A stretch of 64,000 nucleotides of DNA from Frigoribacterium faeni (GCF_007988805.1 NZ_BJUV01000009.1:1-64000); one strand, 5' to 3'. Positions 45,720 to 55,570 are shown, numbered from the stretch's first letter. Notes: a model not told the origin generated them from the letters alone. Numbers and translations: made by a program.

Positions 45720-47090
45720 TCATGGAAGCGGGATCGAGCTCGACGTCGACGTCGACGACACGGGCAGCGGGAGGGTGGACTCGTCGACCTCGCCGACGAC
45801 CACGGTCGAGAGCGGACCGTTGCGGAGCGCGGCGGCCAGGTCGCGGACCTCGTCGGGATCGACGGCCTCGATGCGGGCGAGCGAGGCGTCGAGATCGACG
45901 AACTCGCCGGTCGACAGCTCGGCGCGGCCGAGACGGTTCATGCGCGTGTCGCTGTCCTCGAGGGCGAGAGCCGCCGCGCCGCCCAGCTGCCCGAGGGCGC
46001 GGCGCTGCTCGTCGGACGTGATGCCGACGGTCGCGATCGACTCGAGCTGGTCGAGCATCAGCCGGGCCACCTCGCCCGCGTTCGCCGGGGCGCAGCCGGC
46101 GTACAGCCCGAAGAGGCCGGCGTCGGAGTAGCTCGGGGCGAACGAGTAGACCGAGTAGGCGAGGCCTCGTCGCTCGCGCACCTCCTGGAAGAGACGGGAC
46201 GACATGCCGCCGCCGAGCACGGAGTTGAGGACGGCCATGGCCGAGCGGCGCTCGTCGCGGATGGGGATGCCCGGCACCCCGAGGAGGACGGTGGCCTGCT
46301 CGAGCGGACGCCGGACGACCAGCAGGGGCTCGCCCTGCGAAGGGAGGACCGGCGTGGTCGGGCGACGGGGCACCGGAGGCGCGGCGTCGGTCGACCACGC
46401 GGACCGCCGGAGCGCCGCGTCGAGTCGTGCGACGAAGCGGTCGTGGTCGACCGCGCCGGCGACGGTGACGACCAGGTCGCGGGGGCGGTAGTTCGCCCGG
46501 TAGTGACGATCGACGTCGTCTCGGGCCGCAGCGCGGATGCTGTCGGGCGAGCCGCCGATCGGACGACCGAGCGCGTGGTCGCCGAAGACCGACTCGAACA
46601 GGCGCTCGCCGCCGACGTCGCCCGGATCGTCGTCGGCCATGGCGAGCTCGTCGAGGATGACGCCGCGTTCGGTCTCGAACTCGACCGGGTCGAGGGTCGA
46701 CGAGGTGAGCATGTCGGCGAGGACGTCGACGGCGTCGTCGAGGTCGACGTCGCGGACCCTCGCGTAGTAGCAGGTGTGCTCTTTGCCGGTCGCGGCGTTG
46801 TGCTCGCCGCCGACGGACTCGAACGACACGGCGATGTCGAGCGCCGAGCGGGTGGTCGTGCCCTTGAACAGGAGGTGCTCGAGGAAGTGCGTGGAGCCCC
46901 GGTCCCCGGACTCCTCGTCGCGGGATCCGACCGCGACCCAGAAGCCGACCGTGGCGCTCCGCGCACCCGGCATGCTCTCGCTCAGGACACGGACCCCCGT
47001 CGGGAGGACGCTCCGTCGGACGAGCGAACCGCCCGTCGCGGAGAAGGAGAGCTCGACCTCGTCGAGGGATAGCGCGACCGGTCCGTTCAT
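45720..47090 (-). CDS. M16 family zinc metallopeptidase
   Basis: 456 aa, processing-peptidase type. Inverted zinc motif HxxEH (H68, E71, H72, in STHFLEHLLFKG) with the downstream Glu in ETERGVILDE; the second domain has the RRGLAYSVYS segment. No signal peptide, so probably cytosolic or non-classically exported. TAGGCT lies 7 nt before the ATG. In actinobacteria this gene often lies near pnp; here it is 2 kb away. Confidence 0.92.
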   Translation of the reverse strand: MNGPVALSLDEVELSFSATGGSLVRRSVLPTGVRVLSESMPGARSATVGFWVAVGSRDEESGDRGSTHFLEHLLFKGTTTRSALDIAVSFESVGGEHNAATGKEHTCYYARVRDVDLDDAVDVLADMLTSSTLDPVEFETERGVILDELAMADDDPGDVGGERLFESVFGDHALGRPIGGSPDSIRAAARDDVDRHYRANYRPRDLVVTVAGAVDHDRFVARLDAALRRSAWSTDAAPPVPRRPTTPVLPSQGEPLLVVRRPLEQATVLLGVPGIPIRDERRSAMAVLNSVLGGGMSSRLFQEVRERRGLAYSVYSFAPSYSDAGLFGLYAGCAPANAGEVARLMLDQLESIATVGITSDEQRRALGQLGGAAALALEDSDTRMNRLGRAELSTGEFVDLDASLARIEAVDPDEVRDLAAALRNGPLSTVVVGEVDESTLPLPVSSTSTSSSIPLP

Positions 47091-47097
47091 CGACCCG

Positions 47098-47103
47098 AGC
47101 CTA
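47098..47103 (-). promoter_or_regulatory. Leaderless -10 box for the M16 gene
   Basis: TAGGCT, 7 nt before the ATG. Confidence 0.5.
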
Positions 47104-47148
47104 CCGCCCGCACCTGGCACCCGAAGTGGGGGACGTGAATGTGGACAA

Positions 47149-47184
47149 ACAGACGGGTTCGTCTGTCCTCATCGGTGCTACAGT
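47149..47184 (+). promoter_or_regulatory. Probable TetR operator and tetR promoter
   Basis: Perfect 7-bp dyad ACAGACG / CGTCTGT with a 4-nt centre (47149-47166), followed by a TACAGT -10 box (47179-47184). The dyad overlaps the -35 position, the usual place for TetR self-repression, and also lies ~46 nt from the divergent M16 promoter. Confidence 0.6.
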
Positions 47185-47312
47185 CTGATCTACCGCAGTC
47201 GATCCGTCCCCCCGCGAGGTCGTCTGCGGCGGCTGGTCGGACATCATCGAAAGGTCCGGAGCGCGCGTCCCCCCACGCGGCTCTAAGCCGATATGTCCCA
47301 AGGAGCCACGCT

Positions 47313-47927
47313 GTGACGGTCGATTCCCCCCAACCGGCCGTCCAGCGTCTCCCTGGCCGTCCCCGCGCCGATCAGACCACTCCCGGCGCCCGCGCCCGCG
47401 TGCTCACCACCGCCGACCGCCTCTTCTACGACGAGGGCATCCGCGTCGTCGGCGTCGACCGTCTGATCGCCGAGTCGTCGGTCACCAAGGCCACCTTCTA
47501 CAAGCACTTCGGCGCCAAGGACACCCTGGTGCTGCAGTTCCTGGCCGGACGCCACGATCGTGACGTGGCCGCCCTCGCAGAGATCGTCGCCGCCTCCTCG
47601 GACGGCCGCGACGCCGTCGTCCGCTTCGTCGACGCCGCCGTCGCCCGCATGCAGGAGCCCGGCTTCCGAGGCTCCGCGTACGGCAACGCCGCCGCCGAGT
47701 TCAGCGACCCCACCCACCCCGCGCGGGTCGCCATCGCCGAGCACCGCGAATGGCTGACCGACGCCCTCGTCGACCTCTTCAAGAACGCCGGGCACCCGAT
47801 GCCGGGCGACGCGGCCGACGACTTCCAGCTCGCCCTCGACGGCGCCCAGATCGGCGCCTACGCCGGTGACGCCATCGCGGCGTCCGCGGCTCTGCGGCGC
47901 ACCACGGAACGCCTGCTCTCGGCCTGA
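47313..47927 (+). CDS. TetR/AcrR-family regulator
   Basis: 204 aa. N-terminal helix-turn-helix at ~27-72 (LTTADRLFYDEGIRVVGVDR, SSVTKATFYKHFGAKDTLV), then an all-helical ligand domain. The GTG is set by AAGGAG 8 nt upstream. The ligand and targets are unknown; a dyad in its own promoter suggests self-control. Confidence 0.92.
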   Translation: MTVDSPQPAVQRLPGRPRADQTTPGARARVLTTADRLFYDEGIRVVGVDRLIAESSVTKATFYKHFGAKDTLVLQFLAGRHDRDVAALAEIVAASSDGRDAVVRFVDAAVARMQEPGFRGSAYGNAAAEFSDPTHPARVAIAEHREWLTDALVDLFKNAGHPMPGDAADDFQLALDGAQIGAYAGDAIAASAALRRTTERLLSA

Positions 47928-47933
47928 CCGGCA

Positions 47934-48014
47934 CCGCGCCTCCTCGACGCCGCATCGCCCTGCCGCGGCGTCACGCCCGGTGACGGACGACGCCGACGAG
48001 CCCGGGAGGCGCGG
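47934..48014. repeat. Distant inverted pair of the GCGCCTCC motif between convergent genes
   Basis: Perfect 10-bp arms (47934-47943 and 48005-48014) between the tetR and reductase stops; a third copy follows at ~48024. It may act as part of a shared terminator. Confidence 0.5.
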
Positions 48015-48053
48015 ATCGGCCCCGGAGGCGCCCCTCCCGGCCGCGCGATCGGA

Positions 48054-49115
48054 CTACGCCGAGACCCGGTCGAGGTCGAGCACCTGGAGGCGCGTCAACT
48101 GGACGCGGGCCGCCTGCGCGAGCTCGACGACCTGCTTGGCGTTGGTGGCGCTCGCCACGGGAGCGACGACGTTCGGCTTGGTCAGGAGCCAGGCCAGCGA
48201 GATCGCGGCCGTGGAGACCTCGTGCACGGACGCGACCCGATCGAGCTCGTGCAGGACGCGGAGACCCCGCTTGGTGAGGTGCCTCGAGAGGTCCGACCGA
48301 CGCCGCGACCCGGCGAAGTCGGCCCGCGTGCGGTACTTGCCCGACAGGAACCCGCTCGCCAGGGCGAAGCGCGGCATCACACCGAGGCCGAGCTGCTTGG
48401 CGACGCGGGCCAGACCGGTCTCGTACTCCTTGCGGTTCAGCAGGTTGTACTGGTTCTGCAGGGCCACCATCGGCGCGACGCCGAGCATCCCGGCGGCGAT
48501 GCGGGCCTCGTAGAGCCGATTGCCCGAATGGTGCGAGCCGCCGAAGTAGCGCACCTTGCCGGCGCGGATGAGGTGGTCGACGGCGAGCAGGGTCCGCTCG
48601 AACGCCACCTCGGTGTCGTCGACGTGCAGGTAGAGGAGATCGATGCGGTCGGTGCCGAGCCGTTCGAGCGAGGCCTCGACGGCGCGCTCGATGGCCTTCG
48701 GCGTGAGACCGGGGTGATCGGCGCTCTTGCCGACCTTGGTGGACACGACCATGTCGTCACGCGATCGACGCGAGCGCATCCACGAGCCGATCATGATCTC
48801 GCTGCGCCCCCCGGCGTACGAGTCGGCGGTGTCGACGAAGTTGCCGCCCAGATCGAAGTAGGCGTCGAGCACGGACCGCGTCTCGGTCTGGTCGGCCGTC
48901 CAGCCGAAGACGTTGCCGCCCAGAGCCATCGGGAACACCCGGAGGTCGGACAGCCCGAGGCGACGTCTCGGCTGGATGATCCCGAGATCGACGGGGACGG
49001 TGGCCTGGCCGACCGGCCCCGTGGGGGTCGCGGCGGGGGCCGCTGTCGGCGTCGCACCCACACGGACGGCGTCGGCCGCCTGCGCGGTCGTGGCCGTCGA
49101 GTCGGTCACCGACAT
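48054..49115 (-). CDS. Aldo/keto reductase
   Basis: NADPH-dependent oxidoreductase, 353 aa. AKR motifs: GNFVDTADSYAGGRSE, the active-site region KVGKS, HVDD-x-EVAFE, and the QNQYNLLNR strand. The first ~45 residues are Ala/Thr/Pro-rich with no fold and may be a tail or a start set too early. The substrate is unknown. Confidence 0.9.
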   Translation of the reverse strand: MSVTDSTATTAQAADAVRVGATPTAAPAATPTGPVGQATVPVDLGIIQPRRRLGLSDLRVFPMALGGNVFGWTADQTETRSVLDAYFDLGGNFVDTADSYAGGRSEIMIGSWMRSRRSRDDMVVSTKVGKSADHPGLTPKAIERAVEASLERLGTDRIDLLYLHVDDTEVAFERTLLAVDHLIRAGKVRYFGGSHHSGNRLYEARIAAGMLGVAPMVALQNQYNLLNRKEYETGLARVAKQLGLGVMPRFALASGFLSGKYRTRADFAGSRRRSDLSRHLTKRGLRVLHELDRVASVHEVSTAAISLAWLLTKPNVVAPVASATNAKQVVELAQAARVQLTRLQVLDLDRVSA

Positions 49116-49292
49116 CCCCTCTCTTCCGACGCTCCCGCCGTGCCCCTGATCGACACGTGCTATGGTCTGCGCCTCTCGGTCAGAGTACGGGCCCGGACGG
49201 GTCGGCGTCCGCCGCCGCACCGAATCGTTACGAGAGATTTCCGAGCATTCTCCGAGGGGGTCGGACGGCGCCGTGGGCCGGCCTCGGAACGA

Positions 49293-49334
49293 CGGCGAGC
49301 CCGCCACGACCGGGTGGTCGCGACGGGCTCGTCG
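49293..49334 (-). terminator. Terminator of pnp
   Basis: Outer stem of 11 pairs (49293-49303 with 49324-49334, one G-T) plus an inner 5-bp stem, 12 nt past the pnp stop. Confidence 0.7.
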
Positions 49335-49346
49335 GGTGAGGCCGTG

Positions 49347-51620
49347 TTACGCGTCGACCGACTCGTCGGTCGACGTCTCGGTCGCACCGCTCGAGTCGGT
49401 GTCGGCCTCGTCGGCCACGACCGGGGCGAGCGACAGCTTGCCGCGGTCGTCGATCTTGGTGATCTCGACCAGGATCTTCTGGCCGACTCCGAGGACGTCC
49501 TCGACGTTCTCGACGCGCTTGCCACCGGCGAGCTTGCGGACCTCGCTGATGTGCAGCAGGCCGTCCTTGCCGGGGAGGAGCGACACGAACGCACCGAACG
49601 ACGCGATCTTGACGACGGTTCCGAGGAACTGCTCGCCGATCTCGGGGTTGGTGGGGTTCGCGATGGCGTTGACCTGGGCGCGGGCCGCCTCGGCCGAGGG
49701 GCCGTCGACGGCGCCGATGTAGACGGTGCCGTCTTCCTCGATGCTGATGTCGGCACCGGTCTCGTCCTGGATGGCGTTGATCGTCTTGCCCTTCGGGCCG
49801 ATCAGCTCGCCGATCTTGTCCTGCGGGATCTGGACCGAGATCACGCGGGGCGCGGTCGGGGCCATCTCGTCGGGAGCGTCGATCGCCGAGTTGAGCACGC
49901 CGAGGATGGCCGTGCGGGCCTCCTTGGCCTGCTTCAGCGCGGCGTCGAGCACGGCGGTCGGCAGACCGTCGAGCTTCGTGTCGAGCTGGATCGCCGTGAC
50001 GAACTCGCTCGTGCCGGCGACCTTGAAGTCCATGTCGCCCAGAGCGTCTTCCGCACCGAGGATGTCGGTCAGCGCGGCGTAGCGCGTCTGGCCGTCGACC
50101 TCGTCGGAGACGAGGCCCATGGCGATGCCGGCGACGGGGGCCTTGAGGGGCACACCGGCGTTCAGCAGCGACAGGGTCGAGGCGCAGACCGAGCCCATCG
50201 AGGTCGAGCCGTTGGACCCGAGGGCCTCGGAGACCTGACGGATCGCGTAGGGGAACTCCTCGCGGCTCGGCAGCACCGGCACGAGGGCGCGCTCGGCGAG
50301 GAAGCCGTGCCCGATCTCGCGACGCTTCGGCGAACCGACTCGACCGGTCTCACCGGTCGAGTAGGGCGGGAAGTTGTAGTGGTGCAGGTAGCGCTTCTTG
50401 GTGACCGGGCTCAGCGAGTCGATCTGCTGCTCCATCTTGAGCATGTTCAGCGTGGTGACGCCCATGATCTGGGTCTCGCCGCGCTGGAAGATGGCGGAGC
50501 CGTGCACGCGCGGGATGACCTGGACCTCGGCGTCGAGCGGACGGATGTCGGCCAGGCCGCGACCGTCCATGCGGATCTGCTCGGTGAGGATGCGGCCGCG
50601 GACGACCTTCTTGGTCGCCGACTTGTAGGCGGCGCCGACCTGGCCGATGGCCGACTCGGGCAGCTCGCCCGCCTCGACCTTGGCGGCGATGGCGTCCTTG
50701 ACGGTGGCCTTGAGGGCGTCGTCGGCGTCCTGGCGCTCGATCTTGCCCGCGATCTTGTAGACCTCGGCCAGCTCGGTGCCGGCGGCCGCGGTGACGGCCT
50801 CGAGGACCTCGTCGGTGTAGGGCAGGAAGACGGGGTAGTCGGCGATCTCCTTCGCGGCCTGGGCGGCCATCGTGGCCTGGGCCTCGACGAGCTGCTTCAG
50901 GAACGGCTTGGCGGCCTCGAGACCCTGTGCGACGACGGCCTCGTCGGGCTTCGTGGCGCCGCCCTGGATGAGACCCCAGGCGTGCTCGGTGGCCTCCGCC
51001 TCGACCATCATGATCGCGACGTCGTCGTTGCCGGCGGCGTCGGTGACGACACGGCCCGCGACGGTGAGGTCGAAGACGGCGTCGGCGAGCTGGCTTGCCT
51101 TGGGGAACGCGACCCACTGGTCGCCGATCAGCGCGAGGCGGACACCGGCGATCGGACCCGAGAAGGGCAGACCGGAGATCTGGGTGGAGGCGCTGGCCGC
51201 GTTGATCGCGAGAGCGTCGTAGAACTCGTCGGGCGCGATGCTGAGCACCGTGATGACGACCTGGACCTCGTTGCGCAGGCCCTCGACGAACGAGGGACGC
51301 AGCGGCCGGTCGATCAGGCGGCAGACCAGGATGGCCTCGGTCGAGGGACGGCCCTCGCGACGGAAGAACGAGCCGGGGATCTTGCCCGCGGCGTACGAGC
51401 GCTCTTCGACGTCGATGGTCAGCGGGAAGAAGTCGAAGTTGTCCTTCGGCTTCTTGCTGGCGCTGGTGGCGGACAGCAGCATGGTGTCGTCGTCGAGGTA
51501 GGCGGCGACGGCTCCCTGGGCCTGCTGGGCGAGACGGCCGGTCTCGAATCGGATGGTGCGCTTGCCGAACTTGCCGTTGTCGAGGACGGCTTCGCCGAAC
51601 TTGATCTCTGGACCCTCCAT
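49347..51620 (-). CDS. pnp: Polyribonucleotide nucleotidyltransferase
   Basis: 3'-5' phosphorolytic exoribonuclease, also makes RNA tails; 757 aa. Two RNase PH-like halves ([14 protein letters not shown] in the first; [16 protein letters not shown] in the second), a KH domain ([17 protein letters not shown]) and an S1 domain near the C-terminus. AGGAG lies 10 nt before the ATG. Unusually, it is separated from rpsO by an opposite-strand gene. Confidence 0.97.
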   Translation of the reverse strand: MEGPEIKFGEAVLDNGKFGKRTIRFETGRLAQQAQGAVAAYLDDDTMLLSATSASKKPKDNFDFFPLTIDVEERSYAAGKIPGSFFRREGRPSTEAILVCRLIDRPLRPSFVEGLRNEVQVVITVLSIAPDEFYDALAINAASASTQISGLPFSGPIAGVRLALIGDQWVAFPKASQLADAVFDLTVAGRVVTDAAGNDDVAIMMVEAEATEHAWGLIQGGATKPDEAVVAQGLEAAKPFLKQLVEAQATMAAQAAKEIADYPVFLPYTDEVLEAVTAAAGTELAEVYKIAGKIERQDADDALKATVKDAIAAKVEAGELPESAIGQVGAAYKSATKKVVRGRILTEQIRMDGRGLADIRPLDAEVQVIPRVHGSAIFQRGETQIMGVTTLNMLKMEQQIDSLSPVTKKRYLHHYNFPPYSTGETGRVGSPKRREIGHGFLAERALVPVLPSREEFPYAIRQVSEALGSNGSTSMGSVCASTLSLLNAGVPLKAPVAGIAMGLVSDEVDGQTRYAALTDILGAEDALGDMDFKVAGTSEFVTAIQLDTKLDGLPTAVLDAALKQAKEARTAILGVLNSAIDAPDEMAPTAPRVISVQIPQDKIGELIGPKGKTINAIQDETGADISIEEDGTVYIGAVDGPSAEAARAQVNAIANPTNPEIGEQFLGTVVKIASFGAFVSLLPGKDGLLHISEVRKLAGGKRVENVEDVLGVGQKILVEITKIDDRGKLSLAPVVADEADTDSSGATETSTDESVDA

Positions 51621-51962
51621 GTGGGGGTTTCTCCTCTTTGTTTTGAATCGATGCCCCGTGTGGGCCTCGATGTCGTACCGGGAGCGGGCGGCGTGGACGG
51701 CATGAGGACATGCACGTGCAGCAACGCGACGGAGGCGGTGGCACGTCTGGCCAACAGTAGAGACGGTCGGACCCCGCACCCGATCTCGACGCGGAGGCGT
51801 CGCTCGGGGCATTCCGCCTGTCACCACCGGTGACCAGCAGCCGTACCGGCCTGCTCCGAGCGCGATCCTAGCACCCGAGGACGACGGGACGACGGGAGGC
51901 GCGAGGGCGTGGCCCCCGACCAGGAGGCGCGGTGCGGCGGGAGCACGGCTAGGGTCGTCGGC
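51621..51962 (-). promoter_or_regulatory. pnp leader and promoter region
   Basis: This 342-nt gap holds the pnp leader. A TACTGT box on the minus strand (51759-51754) would give a ~125-nt leader. A 6-bp hairpin lies at 51820-51834. Toward the plus-strand gene there are two direct GGAGGCGC copies (~51895 and ~51923) and its TAGGGT box. Confidence 0.4.
51950..51955 (+). promoter_or_regulatory. Leaderless -10 box for the transglycosylase-like gene
   Basis: TAGGGT, 7 nt before the ATG. Confidence 0.5.
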
Positions 51963-53204
51963 ATGGCTGCTCGCGAGACGTCCCGGCGGAACCCGGCGAC
52001 GCGCGTGCTCGCGGCGCTGAGCGGCGCCTCCCTGGTGCTGGGTCTGGGCTCCCTCGCCGTCGTCTCCCCCGCGGCGGCGGCCGACTACCCGACCTGGGCC
52101 GAGGTCGAGGCGGCCAAGGGCGACACCGCCGCCACACAGCGACAGGTCGACCGGGTCGTCGCGTCGCTCGACGGCCTCGAGAAGACCGCCGCGGCCCGCA
52201 GCGACGACGCCGTGGCCGCCGCTCAGGCGGATGCCGAGGCCGAGGCGGCGCTGGCCGCCGCCTCGCAGGCCGCCGACCAGCTGGCCGATCGGGCCGCCCG
52301 CGCCGCCGCCTCGGCCGACGAGGCTCATCAGCAGGCCGGGCGGTTGGCCGGAAGGCTGTTCCTCACGGGCGGGACGCAGTCGATGAGCAGCGAGCTGTTC
52401 GCCTCGGACGACCCCGACGCCGTCCTCTACCGGCTGGGCGCGTTGACGCAGCTCGGCGACCGCTGGCAGAACGTCCTCTCCGACGCCACGGCGAGCAGCA
52501 ACACCGTCGCCTCGCTGAGCGCGCAGGCGTCGGCCGCGGCGACCGAACGGGACTCGCTCGCGCGTGAGGCCCGCACGGCGGCCGACACCGCGACCGCCGC
52601 GCAGGCGCGGGCGGACGCCGAGGTCACGAGCGCGACCGAGCAGTCCACCGAGCTCTACGCCCAGCTGGCGACGCTGAAGGACACGAGCGCCGAGGTCGAG
52701 CAGCGGTACCGCACGGGAGTGGCGGCGCGAGCGGCGTACGAGGCCCAGCAGAAGGCGGCCCGGCGCGCGGCGGCCGAGGCCGAGGCTGCTCGGACGCCGT
52801 CGGCCCCGGCGGGCGGAGCGGAGACGTCGAGCGGAGGCAGCGGGTCGGCGGGCTCAGGCTCGGGCTCCGCGGGCGGCGGTTCGACCGCTCCCCCGAGCGG
52901 CGCCGTCGACGACCCCGCCGGCGCCAAGGCGTTCGCGGCGACGCTGGTCGGCACCGGGTCCGAGTACACCTGCCTGGTGCAGCTCTGGAACAAGGAGTCC
53001 GGTTGGCGGACCACCGCGAGCAACCCCGGCAGCGGCGCCTACGGTATCCCGCAGTCGCTCCCCGGGAACAAGATGGCGTCGGTCGCCTTCGACTGGCAGA
53101 CCAACTACCGCACCCAGGTGACCTGGGGCGTCGGCTACATCCGCCAGTCGTACGGCACCATGTGCGGCGCCTGGGCCCACTCGGTGGCGAACGACTGGTA
53201 CTGA
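51963..53204 (+). CDS. Secreted coiled-coil protein with transglycosylase-like C-terminus
   Basis: 413 aa. Signal peptide (~1-41, ending SPAAAA), a long Ala-rich coiled coil (~45-275), a Ser/Gly linker (~285-320) and a C-terminal ~85-residue domain with LWNKESGW...[11 protein letters not shown] and CGAWAHS. This resembles the lytic-transglycosylase/resuscitation-factor-like fold, with Glu in NKESGW as the likely catalytic residue. Probably cell-wall remodelling; NlpC/P60 activity is excluded by the missing motifs. Confidence 0.85.
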   Translation: MAARETSRRNPATRVLAALSGASLVLGLGSLAVVSPAAAADYPTWAEVEAAKGDTAATQRQVDRVVASLDGLEKTAAARSDDAVAAAQADAEAEAALAAASQAADQLADRAARAAASADEAHQQAGRLAGRLFLTGGTQSMSSELFASDDPDAVLYRLGALTQLGDRWQNVLSDATASSNTVASLSAQASAAATERDSLAREARTAADTATAAQARADAEVTSATEQSTELYAQLATLKDTSAEVEQRYRTGVAARAAYEAQQKAARRAAAEAEAARTPSAPAGGAETSSGGSGSAGSGSGSAGGGSTAPPSGAVDDPAGAKAFAATLVGTGSEYTCLVQLWNKESGWRTTASNPGSGAYGIPQSLPGNKMASVAFDWQTNYRTQVTWGVGYIRQSYGTMCGAWAHSVANDWY

Positions 53205-53261
53205 GCGGCACGCGCCGCAGCTCACGCGGTGGACGGACGAGACGACGCCCGGAACGAGAGA

Positions 53262-53291
53262 ACGGCCCCCTCCGCCTGCGGAGGGGGCCGT
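53262..53291. terminator. Bidirectional terminator between the transglycosylase-like gene and rpsO
   Basis: Perfect 14-bp stem (53262-53275 with 53278-53291) with a tight loop between convergent stops. Confidence 0.8.
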
Positions 53292-53316
53292 CGTCGAGAC
53301 GTTCGGAGCGCGAAGA

Positions 53317-53586
53317 CTAGCGGCGCAGGCCGAGACGACCGATGAGCGCACGGTAGCGCTCGATGTCGACCCGGGACAGGTAGCCCAGGAGGCGACGGCG
53401 CTGACCGACGAGGAGCAGCAGACCACGACGCGAGTGGTGGTCGTGCTTGTGCTCCTTCAGGTGCTCGGTGAGGTCGAGGATGCGCTGCGTCATCACGGCG
53501 ACCTGGACCTCGGGGGATCCGGTGTCGCCGGGGTGGGTCGCGTATTCTTCGATGATCCGGGTCTTGACGTCAGGTGCGAGTGCCAT
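53317..53586 (-). CDS. rpsO: 30S ribosomal protein S15
   Basis: 89 aa, primary 16S rRNA binder of the platform. [30 protein letters not shown] and LLGYLSR are the S15 hallmarks. GGGGAT precedes the ATG. Not followed by pnp on the same strand, unlike in most bacteria. Confidence 0.98.
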   Translation of the reverse strand: MALAPDVKTRIIEEYATHPGDTGSPEVQVAVMTQRILDLTEHLKEHKHDHHSRRGLLLLVGQRRRLLGYLSRVDIERYRALIGRLGLRR

Positions 53587-53676
53587 AGGTGGATCCCCTT
53601 TCAGTTCGTTGCGCGGTGCTCGTCACCGGATGTGCGAGCTCTCTTTCTCCGCGGCCGTTCAGACGGCAACCTGTGG

Positions 53677-53682
53677 AGCCTA
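53677..53682 (-). promoter_or_regulatory. Probable -10 box for rpsO
   Basis: TAGGCT overlapping the VanZ gene stop, ~90 nt before the rpsO ATG; a weak TCGAAG lies 18 nt upstream. The leader between may host S15 self-regulation. Confidence 0.35.
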
Positions 53683-54135
53683 CCAGACCGGAGCCGCGGC
53701 CTTCGATCGGGACTGAGCCGGGCGTCGACGGCGACGCGGCAGCGCGAGCCCCACGAAGGCGGCTCCGAGCGCGGCTCCGAGCGTGTTCATGACGAGGTCC
53801 TGCGGGTCGGAGAAGCGGGTCGCCGACAGGTAGGCGGCCTGGTAGCTCTCGATGCCCACCGTGGCCGCGAAGCCGACGACGATGCCGACCCACCAGAAGC
53901 GCTTCGGCAGCAGCAGGGCCGGGAACATGCCCATCGGCACGAACATGGCCACGTTGGCGGCGGCCTCGACCCGGGCGAAGGTGATCCACGAGGTCTCGTC
54001 GTGCCGGGCGAAGGCGTCGAGCGCCCGCCAGAGGAGCTCGCTCGTGCCCGAGCCGTAGACGCTGGGGCGGAGCGTCATCCAGGCGACCCCGGCCAGATAG
54101 ACGACGGTCAGCAGGAGGAGGAAGGCGCGGCGCAT
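53680..54135 (-). CDS. VanZ family membrane protein
   Basis: 151 aa with four predicted helices. The N-terminal helix (LLLLTVVYLAGVAWMTLRPS), VAMFVPMGMF and GIESYQAAYLS-x-TRFSDPQDLVMNTLGA are the VanZ family pattern. A role in resistance is not implied; most chromosomal VanZ-like proteins are uncharacterised. The start is the ATG that begins MRRAF. Confidence 0.88.
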   Translation of the reverse strand: MRRAFLLLLTVVYLAGVAWMTLRPSVYGSGTSELLWRALDAFARHDETSWITFARVEAAANVAMFVPMGMFPALLLPKRFWWVGIVVGFAATVGIESYQAAYLSATRFSDPQDLVMNTLGAALGAAFVGLALPRRRRRPAQSRSKAAAPVW

Positions 54136-54234
54136 GACTCCATGGTGCGGCACCCGACCTGCGAGCACGGCCCGGAGCGGCCGGAGTTCAGCCCGGAGGA
54201 CGACAGGGCTCCGCCGAGCGTCGGAGGGAGCCGG

Positions 54235-54271
54235 GGAGGCGCGGTGTCAGGAGGTCCGTCACCGCGCCTCC
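54235..54271. repeat. Inverted pair of the GCGCCTCC motif next to the M50 promoter
   Basis: Perfect 12-bp arms (54235-54246 and 54260-54271), 13-nt loop. The right arm directly abuts the TAGGCT -10 box at 54272. Confidence 0.65.
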
Positions 54272-54277
54272 TAGGCT
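54272..54277 (+). promoter_or_regulatory. Leaderless -10 box for the M50-like gene
   Basis: TAGGCT, 6 nt before the GTG at 54284. Confidence 0.5.
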
Positions 54278-54283
54278 CGTCGC

Positions 54284-55027
54284 GTGGACGCACTCGCCGA
54301 ACTCCTGGCCCGGATCAGCCGGCTGGCCGATCCCCTGCCGACCTCGTGGCTGCTCACGAGCATCGCGGTCGGACTGCTGCTGGTGCTCGCGCCCGGCGCC
54401 TGGCACACCGTGCGGCACGCCGTGACGGTCGTGCACGAGGGCGGGCACGGGCTCGCGGCGGTGCTGACCGGACGACGTCTCACGGGGATCCGGCTGCACT
54501 CGGACACGTCGGGGCTCACGGTGTCGAGGGGTCCGCGGACCGGCCCCGGGATGGTGATCACGCTGCTCGCCGGCTACACCGCGCCCGCCGTCGCGGCGCT
54601 CGGTGCGGCGTGGCTGCTGTCGGCCGGGTACGCCGCGGGACTGCTCTGGGCGCTGCTGCTCCTCCTGGGCCTGATGCTGGTCCAGATCCGCAACTGGTTC
54701 GGCCTGTGGGTCGTGCTGGTCGGGGCCGCCCTCGTCGTCGCCGTGACCTTCGCGGCGTCGCCGACCTGGCAGAGCGTCTTCGGCGTCGTGGTCACCTCGG
54801 TGCTCGGCTTCGGGGCCCTGCGGGCGGCGCTCGAGCTGCAGCGGAGTCGGCGCCGGTCGCGGACGACCGGCTCGGACGCCGACCAGCTCGCCGGCCTGAC
54901 CCGGCTGCCCGGCATCGTCTGGGTGGGCGTCTTCGTGATCGTCGCGCTGGCGTGCCTGGTCGGCGGCGCCGCGCTGCTGTTCCCGCAGACGCTCGACGCC
55001 GCCCGGAGCCTCGACCTCTCGCGCTAG
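54284..55027 (+). CDS. M50B-like membrane metallopeptidase
   Basis: 247 aa. Zinc motif HEGGH (51-55) at the end of the second membrane segment, then about five more helices (TLLAGYTAPAVAALGAAWLL onward). It fits the peptidase M50B-like family of integral-membrane zinc proteins, whose substrates are mostly unknown. A third-ligand NPxxN/D-type motif is not obvious. Its stop overlaps that of apt on the other strand by three bases. Confidence 0.85.
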   Translation: MDALAELLARISRLADPLPTSWLLTSIAVGLLLVLAPGAWHTVRHAVTVVHEGGHGLAAVLTGRRLTGIRLHSDTSGLTVSRGPRTGPGMVITLLAGYTAPAVAALGAAWLLSAGYAAGLLWALLLLLGLMLVQIRNWFGLWVVLVGAALVVAVTFAASPTWQSVFGVVVTSVLGFGALRAALELQRSRRRSRTTGSDADQLAGLTRLPGIVWVGVFVIVALACLVGGAALLFPQTLDAARSLDLSR

Positions 55028-55563
55028 GCCGGAGCGGACGAGAGCGCGTGCACGGGCACGCGGCCCTCGAGACGTGCGCGTCCGCCGAGGCCGTCGAGCT
55101 CGAGCAGGACCGCGACCCCGGCCACGACGTAGCCGGCGCGCTCGAGCAGGGTGATCGTCGCTTCGACCGTGCCTCCGGTCGCGAGGACGTCGTCGACGAT
55201 CAGGACGCTCGACCCGGCGGGGATCTGGTTCGGGCGGAGCTCGAGGGTCGCCTCGCCGTATTCGAGGGCGTAGCTCTCGCTCAGCACCTCGCCGGGCAGC
55301 TTGCCGGCCTTCCGCACGGTCAGCACGCCGACGCCCTGCTCGATGGCGATGCCCCCGGCGAGCGCGAAGCCCCGCGCCTCGATGCCCGCCACGGCGACGA
55401 AACCTCCGTCGAAGGGCTCGGAGAGGGCGGTCGTGACCGTGGCGAAGGCGTCGGCGTCGGAGAACAGGGGCGTGACGTCGCGGAACAGGATGCCGGGCTT
55501 CGGGAAGTCGGGGACGACGGCGATCTTGCTGTCGACGAACGAGGAGGCGTCGGTGACGGTCAT
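55024..55563 (-). CDS. apt: Adenine phosphoribosyltransferase
   Basis: Salvages adenine with PRPP to AMP, 179 aa. FPKPGILFRDVTPLF start, AGIEARGFALAGG, and the PRPP-binding VLIVDDVLATGGT. TACCGT lies 7 nt before the ATG. It matters to the context: the adenosine-deaminase-family operon 7 kb away also acts on purines or relatives. Confidence 0.96.
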   Translation of the reverse strand: MTVTDASSFVDSKIAVVPDFPKPGILFRDVTPLFSDADAFATVTTALSEPFDGGFVAVAGIEARGFALAGGIAIEQGVGVLTVRKAGKLPGEVLSESYALEYGEATLELRPNQIPAGSSVLIVDDVLATGGTVEATITLLERAGYVVAGVAVLLELDGLGGRARLEGRVPVHALSSAPA

Positions 55564-55570
55564 GGGGTCA

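Noticed and set aside
47293-47316. Seven-codon ATG frame ending in GTGA on the tetR start
   Set aside because: Could be a leader peptide, but it shares the AAGGAG site of tetR inside itself and has no ribosome site of its own; chance is likely.
53680-54135. VanZ protein as a glycopeptide resistance gene
   Set aside because: No vanHAX or vanRS genes nearby; single VanZ-like genes are widespread in chromosomes.
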